Source: Streptomyces sp. NBRC 110611 (GTDB lineage: Bacteria > Actinomycetota > Actinomycetes > Streptomycetales > Streptomycetaceae). Taken from it: DNA of 34,876 nucleotides. The position numbers were made by a program, and so were the translations under genes. Positions within the stretch are counted from its first letter, which is position 1; each line of letters opens with the position of its first letter. Location: positions 542,435-577,310 of the forward strand of contig NZ_BBUY01000004.1 of assembly GCF_001590865.1 (NCBI RefSeq), written 5' to 3'. Below the pieces are notes generated by a model. The model did no database searches, was not told the origin of the DNA, and saw only the letters and a list, made by a program, of their open reading frames with translations. Below are positions 9,364 to 17,610 of the stretch, in pieces.

Positions 9364-10008
9364 ATGACCCGGGTACTGCTGACCGGATTCGCACCCTTCG
9401 ACGGCGAAGCCGTCAACCCCTCCTGGCAGGCGGTACGCGCCGCCGCGGCCGAACCGCCGGCCGGTGTCGAGGCCTTCGCCGTCGAGCTGCCCTGCGTCTA
9501 CGGAGCGTCGTTCGCGGTGCTGCGGGCCGCGATCGAGGACACCCGCCCCGAGATCGTGGTCTGCGCCGGGCAGGCGGGCGGCCGCCCCGACATCACCGTC
9601 GAACGCGTCGCCATCAACGTCGACGACGCCCGGATACCCGATGCGGCGGGCGCCGAACCGATCGACGAGCCGGTCGTGCCCGGCGGCCCCGCCGCGTACT
9701 TCTCCACCCTGCCCGTCAAGGCCTGTGTGGCGGCCGTCCGGGCCGCCGGGCTGCCCGCCTCGGTCTCCCAGACCGCCGGCACCTTCGTCTGCAACCACGT
9801 CTTCTACGGACTCGCCCACCTCATCGCCACCGAACTCCCCGGGATCCGCGGCGGGTTCGTGCACGTCCCCTACGCGCCCGAACAGGTCACCGGCCGGTCC
9901 CAGCCGTCGCTGCCGGTCGCCGAGGCGGCCCGGGCCCTCCGGGAGATCGTCGCCACCGCGGCCCGCACGCGCACGGACCTCCGCGCGGCCGGCGGGGCCA
10001 CCCACTGA
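9364..10008 (+). CDS. pcp: Pyrrolidone-carboxylate peptidase (pyroglutamyl peptidase I)
   Basis: A 214-residue cysteine peptidase of family C15 that removes N-terminal 5-oxoproline (pyroglutamate) from peptides in the cytoplasm. The N-terminus MTRVLLTGFAPFDGEAVNPSW is typical. The catalytic triad is visible: Glu80 (ITVERVAIN), Cys143 (AGTFVCNHVFYG) and His167 (GFVHVPYAPEQ), at the positions known for the family, and the length is normal. GGAGG (around 9352) lies a good distance before the ATG. It is last in the operon with DUF969-DUF979. Its product, 5-oxoproline, is the substrate of the two 5-oxoprolinases encoded upstream. Confidence 0.95.
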   Translation: MTRVLLTGFAPFDGEAVNPSWQAVRAAAAEPPAGVEAFAVELPCVYGASFAVLRAAIEDTRPEIVVCAGQAGGRPDITVERVAINVDDARIPDAAGAEPIDEPVVPGGPAAYFSTLPVKACVAAVRAAGLPASVSQTAGTFVCNHVFYGLAHLIATELPGIRGGFVHVPYAPEQVTGRSQPSLPVAEAARALREIVATAARTRTDLRAAGGATH

Positions 10009-10121
10009 GCGCCGCGGCCCACGCCGTAGAATGACGCACCGGGCGAAGCGTCGTCCGGCAGCCGCCCGTCAACGGATCCACCCGCCGTTCCGCCGTGAGC
10101 GGATCCGCGCCGTTTCGTCCG

Positions 10122-10151
10122 TTGTCAGTGCGACCGCCTACTCTGTGCGAC
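10122..10151 (+). promoter_or_regulatory. PafBC-type DNA-damage promoter giving a leaderless start
   Basis: TTGTCAGTG (10122-10130), eight bases, then TACTCT (10139-10144). This is the layout of the RecA-independent DNA-damage promoter of actinobacteria (TTGTCAGTG-N8-TAnnnT, recognised by PafBC), which has no ordinary -35 at 17 bases. The -10 ends seven bases before GTG at 10152, the spacing of leaderless actinobacterial genes, so the mRNA should start at or next to the start codon. This also decides the start of the first gene of the SMC-like operon. Confidence 0.75.
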
Positions 10152-11675
10152 GTGACTCATCCCGCCCCGGGGCCCGCTGCGCCCCAGCTCAACGGGGGTA
10201 ACCGCCCCGCGCCGGGCCCGGCCGCCGACGAAGGCCTGGCCCGTCGGCTGCGTGCCCTCGCCTGCACCGCGCCGCTGCACGACCTCGATGCGCGCAAGGC
10301 CAACCTCGCGGGCGAGTACGGGGTCTACGCGATGGCCGAGGTGGCGCTCGCCGTCATCGACCTCGTCACCCTCAACATGGACTTCGACACCGGCGCCGAC
10401 CACGAGGAGATAGTGGCGAAGGTGCTCCCCCGGGTGGCCGCCCAGACCCCCGGCCGTCCCACGGGTGAGCACGAGCGGGTCGCCCGCTGGGTGCTGGAGA
10501 ACCTGATCAACGTCGGCAGCGTCGACCGCGGCTTCCGCGCCGTCTACGGCACCTTCACCACCGACGGCGAGTACGTCCGCCGCGACTACGACTTCAAGCT
10601 GATCGAGGAGGTCCCCGGCGCCGGGGGCACCGTCTACCTCCGCGCCACCGACGAAGCGGTCAACGTCCTGGTCGGTGCGCTCGACACGGACGTCACCAGC
10701 GCCCAGATCGCCGCCGAGGTCAAGCTGGAGGTGCTGATCAGCCGCGGCCGGCTGGCCGACGCCCAGCTCGCCGCCGAACAGGCCCGCTACCGCACCGTCC
10801 AGTACGCCGAGGCGCTGCGCCGCACCCTGGACGCCACCCGGCGCAACGTCCGGGCGGTCGACTGGCTGGAGACCGTCCCCGACATGATCAGCGAGGCGCT
10901 CGATCACGTCGCGGAGCGCTACCGCCACGAGAACGCCATCCTCACCAACATCCGCAAGGCCCGCGACGAGACCGAGGAGCCCGACCACAAGCGCCGCGCC
11001 GCCGAGCTGGTCGACATCGTCAAGGACTGCATCCGCCGCCACACCCAGCTCCAGTCCCGGCTGCTGGAGGCCGGCCCGCTGTTCCGCGCCGAACAGGACC
11101 GGCAGGCCTTCGCCGCCCCGGCCGCCCGCTCCGGTCTCGACCTGTACGGCCAGCTCGTCGCGCCCGTGCTCCCGCTCCCCGCCGAGCAGGCCATCCGCGT
11201 CACCGACGCCTTCTTCGCCCAGGGCACGGGCCTGCGCACCCCGTCGTCGGTCCGCGTCGGCGACCTCGTCGAGATGCTGCTCACCCCGCCCGTGGAGCGC
11301 GAACACCTCGGCGCCGAGATGCCCGAGCCCGATCTGGTGGCCACCCCCGACGACAGCCGCTTCAGCGAGGCGCAGCTCGACGCCGCCATGGCGCTGCTCG
11401 ATCTGCCCGCCGACGCGCCCCGCCGGCTCTCCGGCCTGCTCGCCGAGGCCCGCCGCAGCGATCCCGAACTCCCCTACCTCGTTGCCCTGCTGGCGGTGCA
11501 CGCCGCCAGCCCGCCGGTCGGCACGGCCTACCGCCAGGGTGAGCAGCAGCTGCTCTTCGCCGTCGACGACGGCACGGAGCTGACGGACCCCGAGTTCGGC
11601 GGCGCCGACCTCATCGTGGGTACGGCTCTGCTGGACGCCGCCGGAATGGCGGCCGACCGCTCGGAGGTGGCCTGA
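10152..11675 (+). CDS. Kleisin-like subunit of an SMC complex (MksF/JetA-like)
   Basis: A 507-residue protein, first of three genes for an SMC-like complex. The N-terminal third looks like winged-helix material, with YDFKLIEEVPGAGGTVYLRA followed by TDEAVNVLVGALDTDVTSAQ. Long helices come next (about 200-320, e.g. QLAAEQARYRTVQYAEALRR and RRHTQLQSRLLEAGPLFRAE), and a globular C-terminal part ends it. That order is what MksF/JetA (DUF5716-like) kleisins show, bridging the SMC heads. I assign it from this layout and from its neighbours; no single residue motif is decisive. The GTG at 10152 is preferred to an in-frame upstream GTG (10095) because a damage-type promoter ends seven bases before it. 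No ribosome site precedes it, as expected for a leaderless gene. Confidence 0.7.
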   Translation: MTHPAPGPAAPQLNGGNRPAPGPAADEGLARRLRALACTAPLHDLDARKANLAGEYGVYAMAEVALAVIDLVTLNMDFDTGADHEEIVAKVLPRVAAQTPGRPTGEHERVARWVLENLINVGSVDRGFRAVYGTFTTDGEYVRRDYDFKLIEEVPGAGGTVYLRATDEAVNVLVGALDTDVTSAQIAAEVKLEVLISRGRLADAQLAAEQARYRTVQYAEALRRTLDATRRNVRAVDWLETVPDMISEALDHVAERYRHENAILTNIRKARDETEEPDHKRRAAELVDIVKDCIRRHTQLQSRLLEAGPLFRAEQDRQAFAAPAARSGLDLYGQLVAPVLPLPAEQAIRVTDAFFAQGTGLRTPSSVRVGDLVEMLLTPPVEREHLGAEMPEPDLVATPDDSRFSEAQLDAAMALLDLPADAPRRLSGLLAEARRSDPELPYLVALLAVHAASPPVGTAYRQGEQQLLFAVDDGTELTDPEFGGADLIVGTALLDAAGMAADRSEVA

Positions 11676-11824
11676 TGCCCCGCCGCCAGGGCGTACCGCC
11701 GATATGCGGCGTACCGCTGATATCCGGCGCCGGCCGCCGACGGCCTCTGCCGCCGCCCGGCCGCCGGCCCGTCCACCGGCAAGCGCACATACCGACCGTC
11801 CCCCGCAAGGAGCCTGTCCCGTGA
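11675..11824 (+). CDS. Possible 49-residue Pro/Arg-rich small ORF between the kleisin and kite genes
   Basis: An ATG at 11675 overlaps the previous stop (TGATG), and the frame ends at a TGA inside the next start (GTGA, 11821-11824), so it would tile the gap exactly with one-base and four-base overlaps. The peptide is basic and proline-rich and contains GVPPICGVPLISG, encoded by the 18-bp tandem repeat. No ribosome site of its own is clear, though coupling to the upstream stop is possible. It may equally be a spacer that happens to stay open. Confidence 0.22.
   Translation: MPRRQGVPPICGVPLISGAGRRRPLPPPGRRPVHRQAHIPTVPRKEPVP
11693..11728 (+). repeat. Two 18-bp tandem repeats
   Basis: GTACCGCCGATATGCGGC (11693-11710) is followed at once by GTACCGCTGATATCCGGC (11711-11728), with 16 of 18 bases equal. 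They lie in the spacer between the first and second genes of the SMC-like operon. Confidence 0.8.
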
Positions 11825-12762
11825 TCCAGTACGACGCCGACGAGGTGCCGGAGCAGCCGGATCCGGCGTCCGGGACCGGCGAGCCGGGCCGGTCCGCGGC
11901 CACCGCCGACGCCGAGCCGGCAGCGCCGCGGCCCGCGTCCTTGGCCCCGGCCGACGCCGCCGACGCCGCGCGGCTGGTGTCGTTCGGGCTCCAGCCCAAG
12001 CTGCTGCCCGCGCGCGACGCCGAGTACGGGGAGCTGCTGCGCCGCTATCGGGACGAACCCGCCTTCGCGCGGCTCGCCGACGCCGTCGCCACCGGCCTCG
12101 GACTGGTCGTCCTGGAGGTCTCCACCCGCGCCGGGATGGCCGTCACCGCCGCCGAGGACTCCGTCTTCGCGGTACGGATGGGCGACTACGCCCGCCGTGC
12201 CTCCGCCGACTCCGCCGACCGCTTCCTGCACGGCCTGGCGCATCTGGCGGTCGCCGCGCTGGCCTTCCCGCGCCCCGAGGACCTCGCCGACGACGGCTAT
12301 ATCGGCCGGATCACCGTCAACGGCGTCGACGCGTTCGTGCGGCAGGCCTGCCGCCGCCTGGAGGAGCGCGCCGAGCAGGAGGGCGAGAACACCGATCCGG
12401 TCGCCGACGCCCCCGGCCTGGAGTCCGCCTGGCGGATCTACGCCCGGCGCAGCGCGACCGGCGCCACCAAGGACGCCCGGCGGCTGGCCGGTTCGACCAC
12501 CGGCATCATCGCCAAGGCCGTCACCTTCCTCGTCGACTCCGGCTTCCTCCAGCGCACCGGCGACGACGCCGGAGGCACGTACCGCACCACCGCCCGCTAC
12601 CAGCTCCAGGTCCGCGACATGGCCGGCGGCGCCGCCATGGCCGAGCTCCTGGACCTGGGCATCGTCCCCGTCGGCGACGGCAGCGGATCGCTCCTCCCGG
12701 GTGAGGACACCGACGACCTCGACCTGGTCGCGGACGCCGGCCTGCCGTTCCACTCGGGCTGA
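11821..12762 (+). CDS. Winged-helix (kite-like) subunit of an SMC complex (MksE/JetB-like)
   Basis: A 313-residue protein, second gene of the SMC-like operon. The first 50 residues are acidic, Pro/Ala-rich and probably disordered. The core (about 55-300) has AARLVSFGLQPKLLPARDAE, then helices and a region like a wing (AKAVTFLVDSGFLQRTGDDA, then GTYRTTARYQLQVRDMAGG), as in MksE/JetB kite proteins that dimerise on the kleisin. The family call rests on size, this fold pattern and its place between a kleisin-like and an SMC-like gene. The GTG at 11821 has AAGGAG eight bases upstream (11807-11812), which decides the start over an ATG at 11704 whose added residues are low-complexity. Confidence 0.65.
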   Translation: MIQYDADEVPEQPDPASGTGEPGRSAATADAEPAAPRPASLAPADAADAARLVSFGLQPKLLPARDAEYGELLRRYRDEPAFARLADAVATGLGLVVLEVSTRAGMAVTAAEDSVFAVRMGDYARRASADSADRFLHGLAHLAVAALAFPRPEDLADDGYIGRITVNGVDAFVRQACRRLEERAEQEGENTDPVADAPGLESAWRIYARRSATGATKDARRLAGSTTGIIAKAVTFLVDSGFLQRTGDDAGGTYRTTARYQLQVRDMAGGAAMAELLDLGIVPVGDGSGSLLPGEDTDDLDLVADAGLPFHSG

Positions 12763-12818
12763 CCGCACGCCGCCGACCGCACACGCCACCGACCGCACCA
12801 CGACAACGAGAGTCCGCC

Positions 12819-15800
12819 ATGTACGAGCTGTCCCGGGTCCGCCTCTACTCCATCGGGCCGGCCGGTGCGCGCTACGCCGACACCGTGCTGGACCTGCGGG
12901 GAGTCGGTGCCCCGGTGCCCCAGCCGGCACCGGCCCAGGCGGACTTCTTCGAGGACGAACCGGTCGGCCCGCCGCGCCGCCCCGCCCCCGCCGGTGTGCT
13001 CTTCCTGGAGAACGGCGGCGGCAAGTCCGTCCTGCTCAAGCTGATCTTCTCGGTCATGCTGCCCGGCCACCGCAACACGCTCGGCGGCGCCAGCTCCGGC
13101 GTGCTGCGCAAGTTCCTGCTGGCCGACGACTGCGGCCATGTCGCCCTGGAGTGGCAGCACGTCCTCACGGGCGAGTCCGTGGTCGTCGGCAAGGTCAGCG
13201 AATGGCGCGGCCGGCAGGTCTCCAACGACCCGAGGAAGTTCGCCGAGGCCTGGTACAGCTTCCGGCCCGGCCCCGGTATGAGCCTGGACTCGCTGCCCGT
13301 CGCCGAGGCCACCATCGTCCGCCCCCGCCAGGAGGGCGAAGGCAGTTCGGGTGCCCACGGCCGCCGCCGCACGATGAAGGGCTTCCGCGACGTCCTCACC
13401 GAAGCCGGGAAGAACTACCCCAATCTGGATGTCGTCTGGGAGGAGATCCACGAGCGCTGGAACGAGCACCTCGGCGAGCTGGGCCTGGACCCGGAACTCT
13501 TCCGCTACCAGCGGGAGATGAACGCGGACGAAGGCGAGGCGGCCGGCCTGTTCGCGGTGAAGAACGACTCCGACTTCACCGACCTGCTGCTCCGCGCCGT
13601 CACCGACACCCGCGACACCGACGGCCTCGCCGACCTCGTCCACGGCTTCGCCCACAAGCTCGGCCGGCGCGCCGAACTCACCGCCGAACGGGACTTCACC
13701 GCCGGCTCCCTCGACCTGCTCACCCGCATCGCCGACGCCGCCGAACAGCGCGAACGCGCCCGCGAGGTGCACGCCGGCGCCGAGCGCCGCACCCGCGGCC
13801 TGGCCCAGCGGCTGCACGCCCGCGGCACCGAGGAGCGCGGCCGCGCCGCCGAGCTGGCCGAGCAGGTCGCCGCCGCGGCCCACCGCGTCACCGACGCCGA
13901 GCGGACCCGCGAGCGCCGCGCCCTGGTCTCCGCCGAACTGGCCTACCGGCACGCCTCGCTGGCGCTCGCCGCCGCCGAGAAGGGCGCCGCCGCCCAGCGC
14001 CGCGAGCTGAACGACGCCCGTACCCTGCACAGCGCCTGGCAGGCCGCGGAGACCGTGCTGCGGCACCGCGCCGCCGCCGACCGCTCCGCCCGGGTCGCCA
14101 CCGCCATCCGCGAGGCCGAACGGGACGCCGCCCCGGCGCTCGCCGCCCGCGCCACCGCCGCCGCCGACCTGGTCCGCGCCCTGCACGCGGCAGCCGAGGC
14201 CGGGGAGCGGATCGCGGGCGAGGAGGAGGAGCGCTCCGCCGCCCTCCAGGAGGCCGGTGAGGCCGCGCACCGCGACGCCACCACGGCCGCCACCCACGCC
14301 CAGCGCGCCCGCAGTGAGGCCGACCACCTCAAGCAGCGGCTCACCGAGGTCGCCGAGGAGACCGCCGAGGCCGTCCGGGCCGGCTGGCTGGACGACACCG
14401 CCCCGGACGCCGACCCGGCCCGCGCCGCGCTCGCCGCCTCGGACGCCGAGAAGACCGCCGTCGAGGCCTGGGACGCGGCCCGTGACACGGCGCGGCAGGC
14501 CACCGACCGGGCCCGCGAGGCGACGTCCCGGCACTCCGCCGCCGAACTCGCCGCGGCCCGCGCCGAGGACGCCGCCGAGGCCGCCGGGCGGGCCTACGAC
14601 GCCGAGCGCCGGGCCGCCGAGTCGATCGGCGCCGAGCAGCGGCTCGCCGAGCTCCTCGGGCTCCCGCAGACCCCGGCGAAGCCGGTGGGCGTGCCCGCGC
14701 CCCGTACGGCGACGGCCACCCCCGAGCAGAGCACTCCGCGCCGCCCGGCCGGCGCGGGCCCGCTGACCGCCGAGGAACTGGACCGTAACGCCGACGCGCT
14801 GCGGGAACTGCTGGAGGACGGCGTCGCCGCCGCCGAGCGGCAGCTCTTCGACCTGCGCACGGCCGCCGCGGACGACGCCCGGATCCTCGGCGCGCTGGGC
14901 GACGGCGGCCTGCTGCCCCCGGGGCCCGACGTGCTGGCCGCGGTGGAGTATCTGGGTGAGCACGGCGTCCCGGCGCTGCCCGGCTGGCGCTACCTCGCCC
15001 AGTCCGTGGCCCCCGCGGACCACGCCCGGGTGCTCGCGGCCCGGCCCGAGCTCGTCGACGGCGTGATCATCACCGATCCGGACACCCACGCCCGGGCCCG
15101 CGAGGTGCTCGCCCAGGCCGCGCTGCTGCCGCGCTCCGCGGTCGCGGTGGGCACCGCCGCCGCGCTGCTCGCCCCCACCCCGGCCACCGACGCGCGGGAC
15201 ACGGGCGTCTTCCTCGTCCCGCCGAACCCGGCGATGCACGACGAGTCGGCCGCCGACGAGGAGCGCCGGGCGCTGCGGGCCCGCGCGACGGCGCGGGACG
15301 AGGAGATCCGGGCGCTGGCCGCGCGGCTCGCCGGGGACCGCGCGCTGGCCGCCCGGCTCGGCTCGTGGCGTACCGGCTGCCCGGCCGGCCGGCTCGCCGA
15401 GCTGGCCGCCGCCGCGGAGGAGACCCGGACGGCCGCGGACGAGGCCGCCGCCGAGCTCGCCGAGGCCCGTACGGCCCGCGCCGGGGCCGAGGAGCTCGCC
15501 GCCGAGGCCACCGCGGTGCGCGACGAGCGGCAGGAGGCCGCGCAGCGCGCCCGCCGGGCCGCCGACCTGCTGGCGGGTCTCGCCCACCGGCTGCGGGAGC
15601 GCGCCGCCTGGCAGTCCCGGATGCGGGAACTGGCCGATGAGGCGGCCGAGTTCGAGGACCGCGCGGAGGAGTGCGTGGACCGCGCCCGGGCCGCCGACGA
15701 GGACCGCCGGGCCGCCCAGCGCGCCGCCGACGACGCCCGGCGCACCGCCCACGCCCTGCGCGCCGAACGCGCCGAGATCGCCGGTGTACCGGACGACCTG

Positions 15801-17510
15801 GAGGAGACGTCCGAGGCCGCGAACGCCTCACTGCCGGCGCTCCGCGAGGCCTACCGCGCCGCCTCCCAGCTCTACGAGAAGGTCGGCGTCGGCGCCGATC
15901 TGCGCGCCGAACAGGCCCGCGCCGAAGGCGACGAGTCGGCCGCCCTGGCCGAGCTGAACCGCCTCACCAACAAGGTCCGCACCCGCGCCGAGACGCTCCT
16001 GGAGAGCCCGGACGCCGCCGACGGTCCGTCCCGGCAGGCCGCCGCCACCCGCGCCGAATCGTTGGTGCACAAGCTGGAGAGCCGCGCCTCGGCCGCGAGC
16101 GAGCAGCTCGGCCGGCTGCGCGGCGAGGCCGAGCGGCTCGCTCCCACGGACGGCGAGGCGCACACCGAGCTGCCCGAGGAGCTGGTGCCCGCGGACGCCG
16201 ACCGCGCCAAGGAGCTGCTGCGCACCGCGTCCGGTGAACTGGCCACCGCCACCGAGGCGCTGGAGGGCGCCCGGGAGCGGCACGAGCAGCTGCTCCGCGC
16301 CCACCGCGCGGCCGAGGACGCGGCCGGCGGCTTCGACGAGACCGCCGCCCTGCTGCGCGATCTGCTGCGGGACCACCAGGACACCGAGGACGGCACGGAG
16401 GCGCCGATCGAGCCGTACGCCGGCTCCCTCGCCGACGCCCGGCAGGCCGCCGCCGAGTCCCGCCGCTCGCTGCGCGGCTGCGCCGCCGACCTGTCCGCCG
16501 CCGAGGCCGCGGTCCGCGAGGCCTCCGACGTCCTCGTACGGCACGCCAACTCCACCCGCTACGAACAGGTCCGCACCCCCGCCCGGCAGCAGATCCGCGA
16601 GCTGCCCGCGGCGGCCCTGCCGGACCACGCCGCCAAGTGGGCGGAGGCCTTCGCGCCCCGGCTGCGGGTGCTCACCGACGAGCTGGCGCAGCTGGAACGC
16701 AACCGCGACTCCATCGTCGACCGGCTCCGCGGCATGGTCGATTCGTCGCTGACCACCCTGCGCTCCGCCCAGCGGCTGTCCCGGCTGCCCGAGGGGCTGG
16801 GGGAGTGGTCCGGCCAGGAGTTCCTGCGGATCCGCTTCGAGGACCCCGACCAGGCCACCCTCACCGAGCGGCTCGGCGAGGTCATCGACGAGGCCACCCG
16901 CTCCGCGGTCAAGAAGAACTCCGACCTGCGCCGCGACGGGATGTCCCTGCTGCTGCGCGGAGTGCACGCCGCCCTCCAGCCGCGCGGCGTGGCGGTGGAG
17001 ATCCTCAAGCCGGACGCGGTGCTGCGGGCCGAGCGGGTCCCCGTCGGCCAGATGGGCGACGTCTTCTCCGGCGGCCAGCTGCTGACCGCCGCGATCGCCC
17101 TGTACTGCACGATGGCCGCGCTGCGCAGCAACGACCGGGGCCGCGACAAGCAGCGGCACGCCGGCACGCTGTTCCTCGACAACCCCATCGGCCGCGCCAA
17201 CGCCACCTACCTGCTGGAGCTCCAGCGGGCCGTCGCCGACGCGCTCGGCGTGCAGCTGCTCTACACCACCGGCCTGTTCGACACCACCGCGCTGGCCGAG
17301 TTCCCGCTGGTCATCCGGTTGCGCAACGACGCGGACCTGCGGGCCGGCCTGAAGTACATCAGCGTCGAGGAGCACCTGCGGCCCGGCCTGCCGCAGCAGG
17401 ACCCGGCCGGGGACGTGGTGCACGGCGAGATCACCGCGACGCGGATGTTCCGCCGCCCCGACGAGCACGCCGGTGAGCCCGCCCCCGGCGAGGAGGCGAA
17501 TGCCGGGTGA
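12819..17510 (+). CDS. Large SMC/MukB-like coiled-coil ATPase (MksB/JetC-like)
   Basis: A 1563-residue ATPase with SMC layout. Head, N-terminal part: 1 to about 330, with the P-loop LFLENGGGKSVLL (Lys69, Ser70). First coiled coil: about 330-650, Ala/Arg/Glu-rich. Globular hinge candidate: about 690-805 (ALGDGGLLPPGPDV, GWRYLAQSVAP, DGVIITDPDT). Second coiled coil: about 810-1280. Head, C-terminal part: signature FSGGQ (1416-1420) and Walker B LFLDN (1451-1455). The P-loop lacks the usual first Gly/Ala, and Asn1455 stands where ABC ATPases have the catalytic Glu. Length is nearer MukB (about 1480) than typical MksB. The ATG at 12819 follows the kite gene by 56 bases, with only a weak ribosome site. 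Inferred role: DNA loop extrusion or condensation, possibly plasmid or phage restriction. No JetD-type nuclease gene adjoins it. Confidence 0.82.
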   Translation: MYELSRVRLYSIGPAGARYADTVLDLRGVGAPVPQPAPAQADFFEDEPVGPPRRPAPAGVLFLENGGGKSVLLKLIFSVMLPGHRNTLGGASSGVLRKFLLADDCGHVALEWQHVLTGESVVVGKVSEWRGRQVSNDPRKFAEAWYSFRPGPGMSLDSLPVAEATIVRPRQEGEGSSGAHGRRRTMKGFRDVLTEAGKNYPNLDVVWEEIHERWNEHLGELGLDPELFRYQREMNADEGEAAGLFAVKNDSDFTDLLLRAVTDTRDTDGLADLVHGFAHKLGRRAELTAERDFTAGSLDLLTRIADAAEQRERAREVHAGAERRTRGLAQRLHARGTEERGRAAELAEQVAAAAHRVTDAERTRERRALVSAELAYRHASLALAAAEKGAAAQRRELNDARTLHSAWQAAETVLRHRAAADRSARVATAIREAERDAAPALAARATAAADLVRALHAAAEAGERIAGEEEERSAALQEAGEAAHRDATTAATHAQRARSEADHLKQRLTEVAEETAEAVRAGWLDDTAPDADPARAALAASDAEKTAVEAWDAARDTARQATDRAREATSRHSAAELAAARAEDAAEAAGRAYDAERRAAESIGAEQRLAELLGLPQTPAKPVGVPAPRTATATPEQSTPRRPAGAGPLTAEELDRNADALRELLEDGVAAAERQLFDLRTAAADDARILGALGDGGLLPPGPDVLAAVEYLGEHGVPALPGWRYLAQSVAPADHARVLAARPELVDGVIITDPDTHARAREVLAQAALLPRSAVAVGTAAALLAPTPATDARDTGVFLVPPNPAMHDESAADEERRALRARATARDEEIRALAARLAGDRALAARLGSWRTGCPAGRLAELAAAAEETRTAADEAAAELAEARTARAGAEELAAEATAVRDERQEAAQRARRAADLLAGLAHRLRERAAWQSRMRELADEAAEFEDRAEECVDRARAADEDRRAAQRAADDARRTAHALRAERAEIAGVPDDLEETSEAANASLPALREAYRAASQLYEKVGVGADLRAEQARAEGDESAALAELNRLTNKVRTRAETLLESPDAADGPSRQAAATRAESLVHKLESRASAASEQLGRLRGEAERLAPTDGEAHTELPEELVPADADRAKELLRTASGELATATEALEGARERHEQLLRAHRAAEDAAGGFDETAALLRDLLRDHQDTEDGTEAPIEPYAGSLADARQAAAESRRSLRGCAADLSAAEAAVREASDVLVRHANSTRYEQVRTPARQQIRELPAAALPDHAAKWAEAFAPRLRVLTDELAQLERNRDSIVDRLRGMVDSSLTTLRSAQRLSRLPEGLGEWSGQEFLRIRFEDPDQATLTERLGEVIDEATRSAVKKNSDLRRDGMSLLLRGVHAALQPRGVAVEILKPDAVLRAERVPVGQMGDVFSGGQLLTAAIALYCTMAALRSNDRGRDKQRHAGTLFLDNPIGRANATYLLELQRAVADALGVQLLYTTGLFDTTALAEFPLVIRLRNDADLRAGLKYISVEEHLRPGLPQQDPAGDVVHGEITATRMFRRPDEHAGEPAPGEEANAG

Positions 17511-17526
17511 CCGGTCCCGCGGCCCA

Positions 17527-17583
17527 CTAGGCCTGTCCGATAGGTCCGCGTGGGCCCGCGGCGCCCCATCGGACAGGCCCTAG
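17527..17583. terminator. Inverted repeat, probable two-way terminator (or MITE-like remnant)
   Basis: GGCCTGTCCGAT (17530-17541) and its exact complement ATCGGACAGGCC (17568-17579) form a 12-bp stem around a 26-base GC-rich loop that can itself fold. It lies between the convergent stops of the SMC-like gene (17510) and the small membrane-protein gene (17611), a natural place for a bidirectional terminator. CTAG occurs at both outer edges (17527-17530 and 17580-17583), which resembles the target duplication of IS5-type elements, so a short transposon-derived origin is possible. Confidence 0.65.
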
Positions 17584-17610
17584 GGCGAGAGCCGGGCCCG
17601 GCGCGCGGCA

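Noticed and set aside
10095..10151. Upstream GTG start for the kleisin-like gene
   Set aside because: It would place the -35-like and -10 elements inside the coding region; the leaderless GTG at 10152 fits the promoter spacing.
12597..15752. A 1051-residue open frame on the strand opposite the SMC-like gene
   Set aside because: A mirror of the Ala/Arg/Glu-rich coiled-coil codons; Gly/Val-rich with no domain. Similar long shadows opposite other genes were also dropped.
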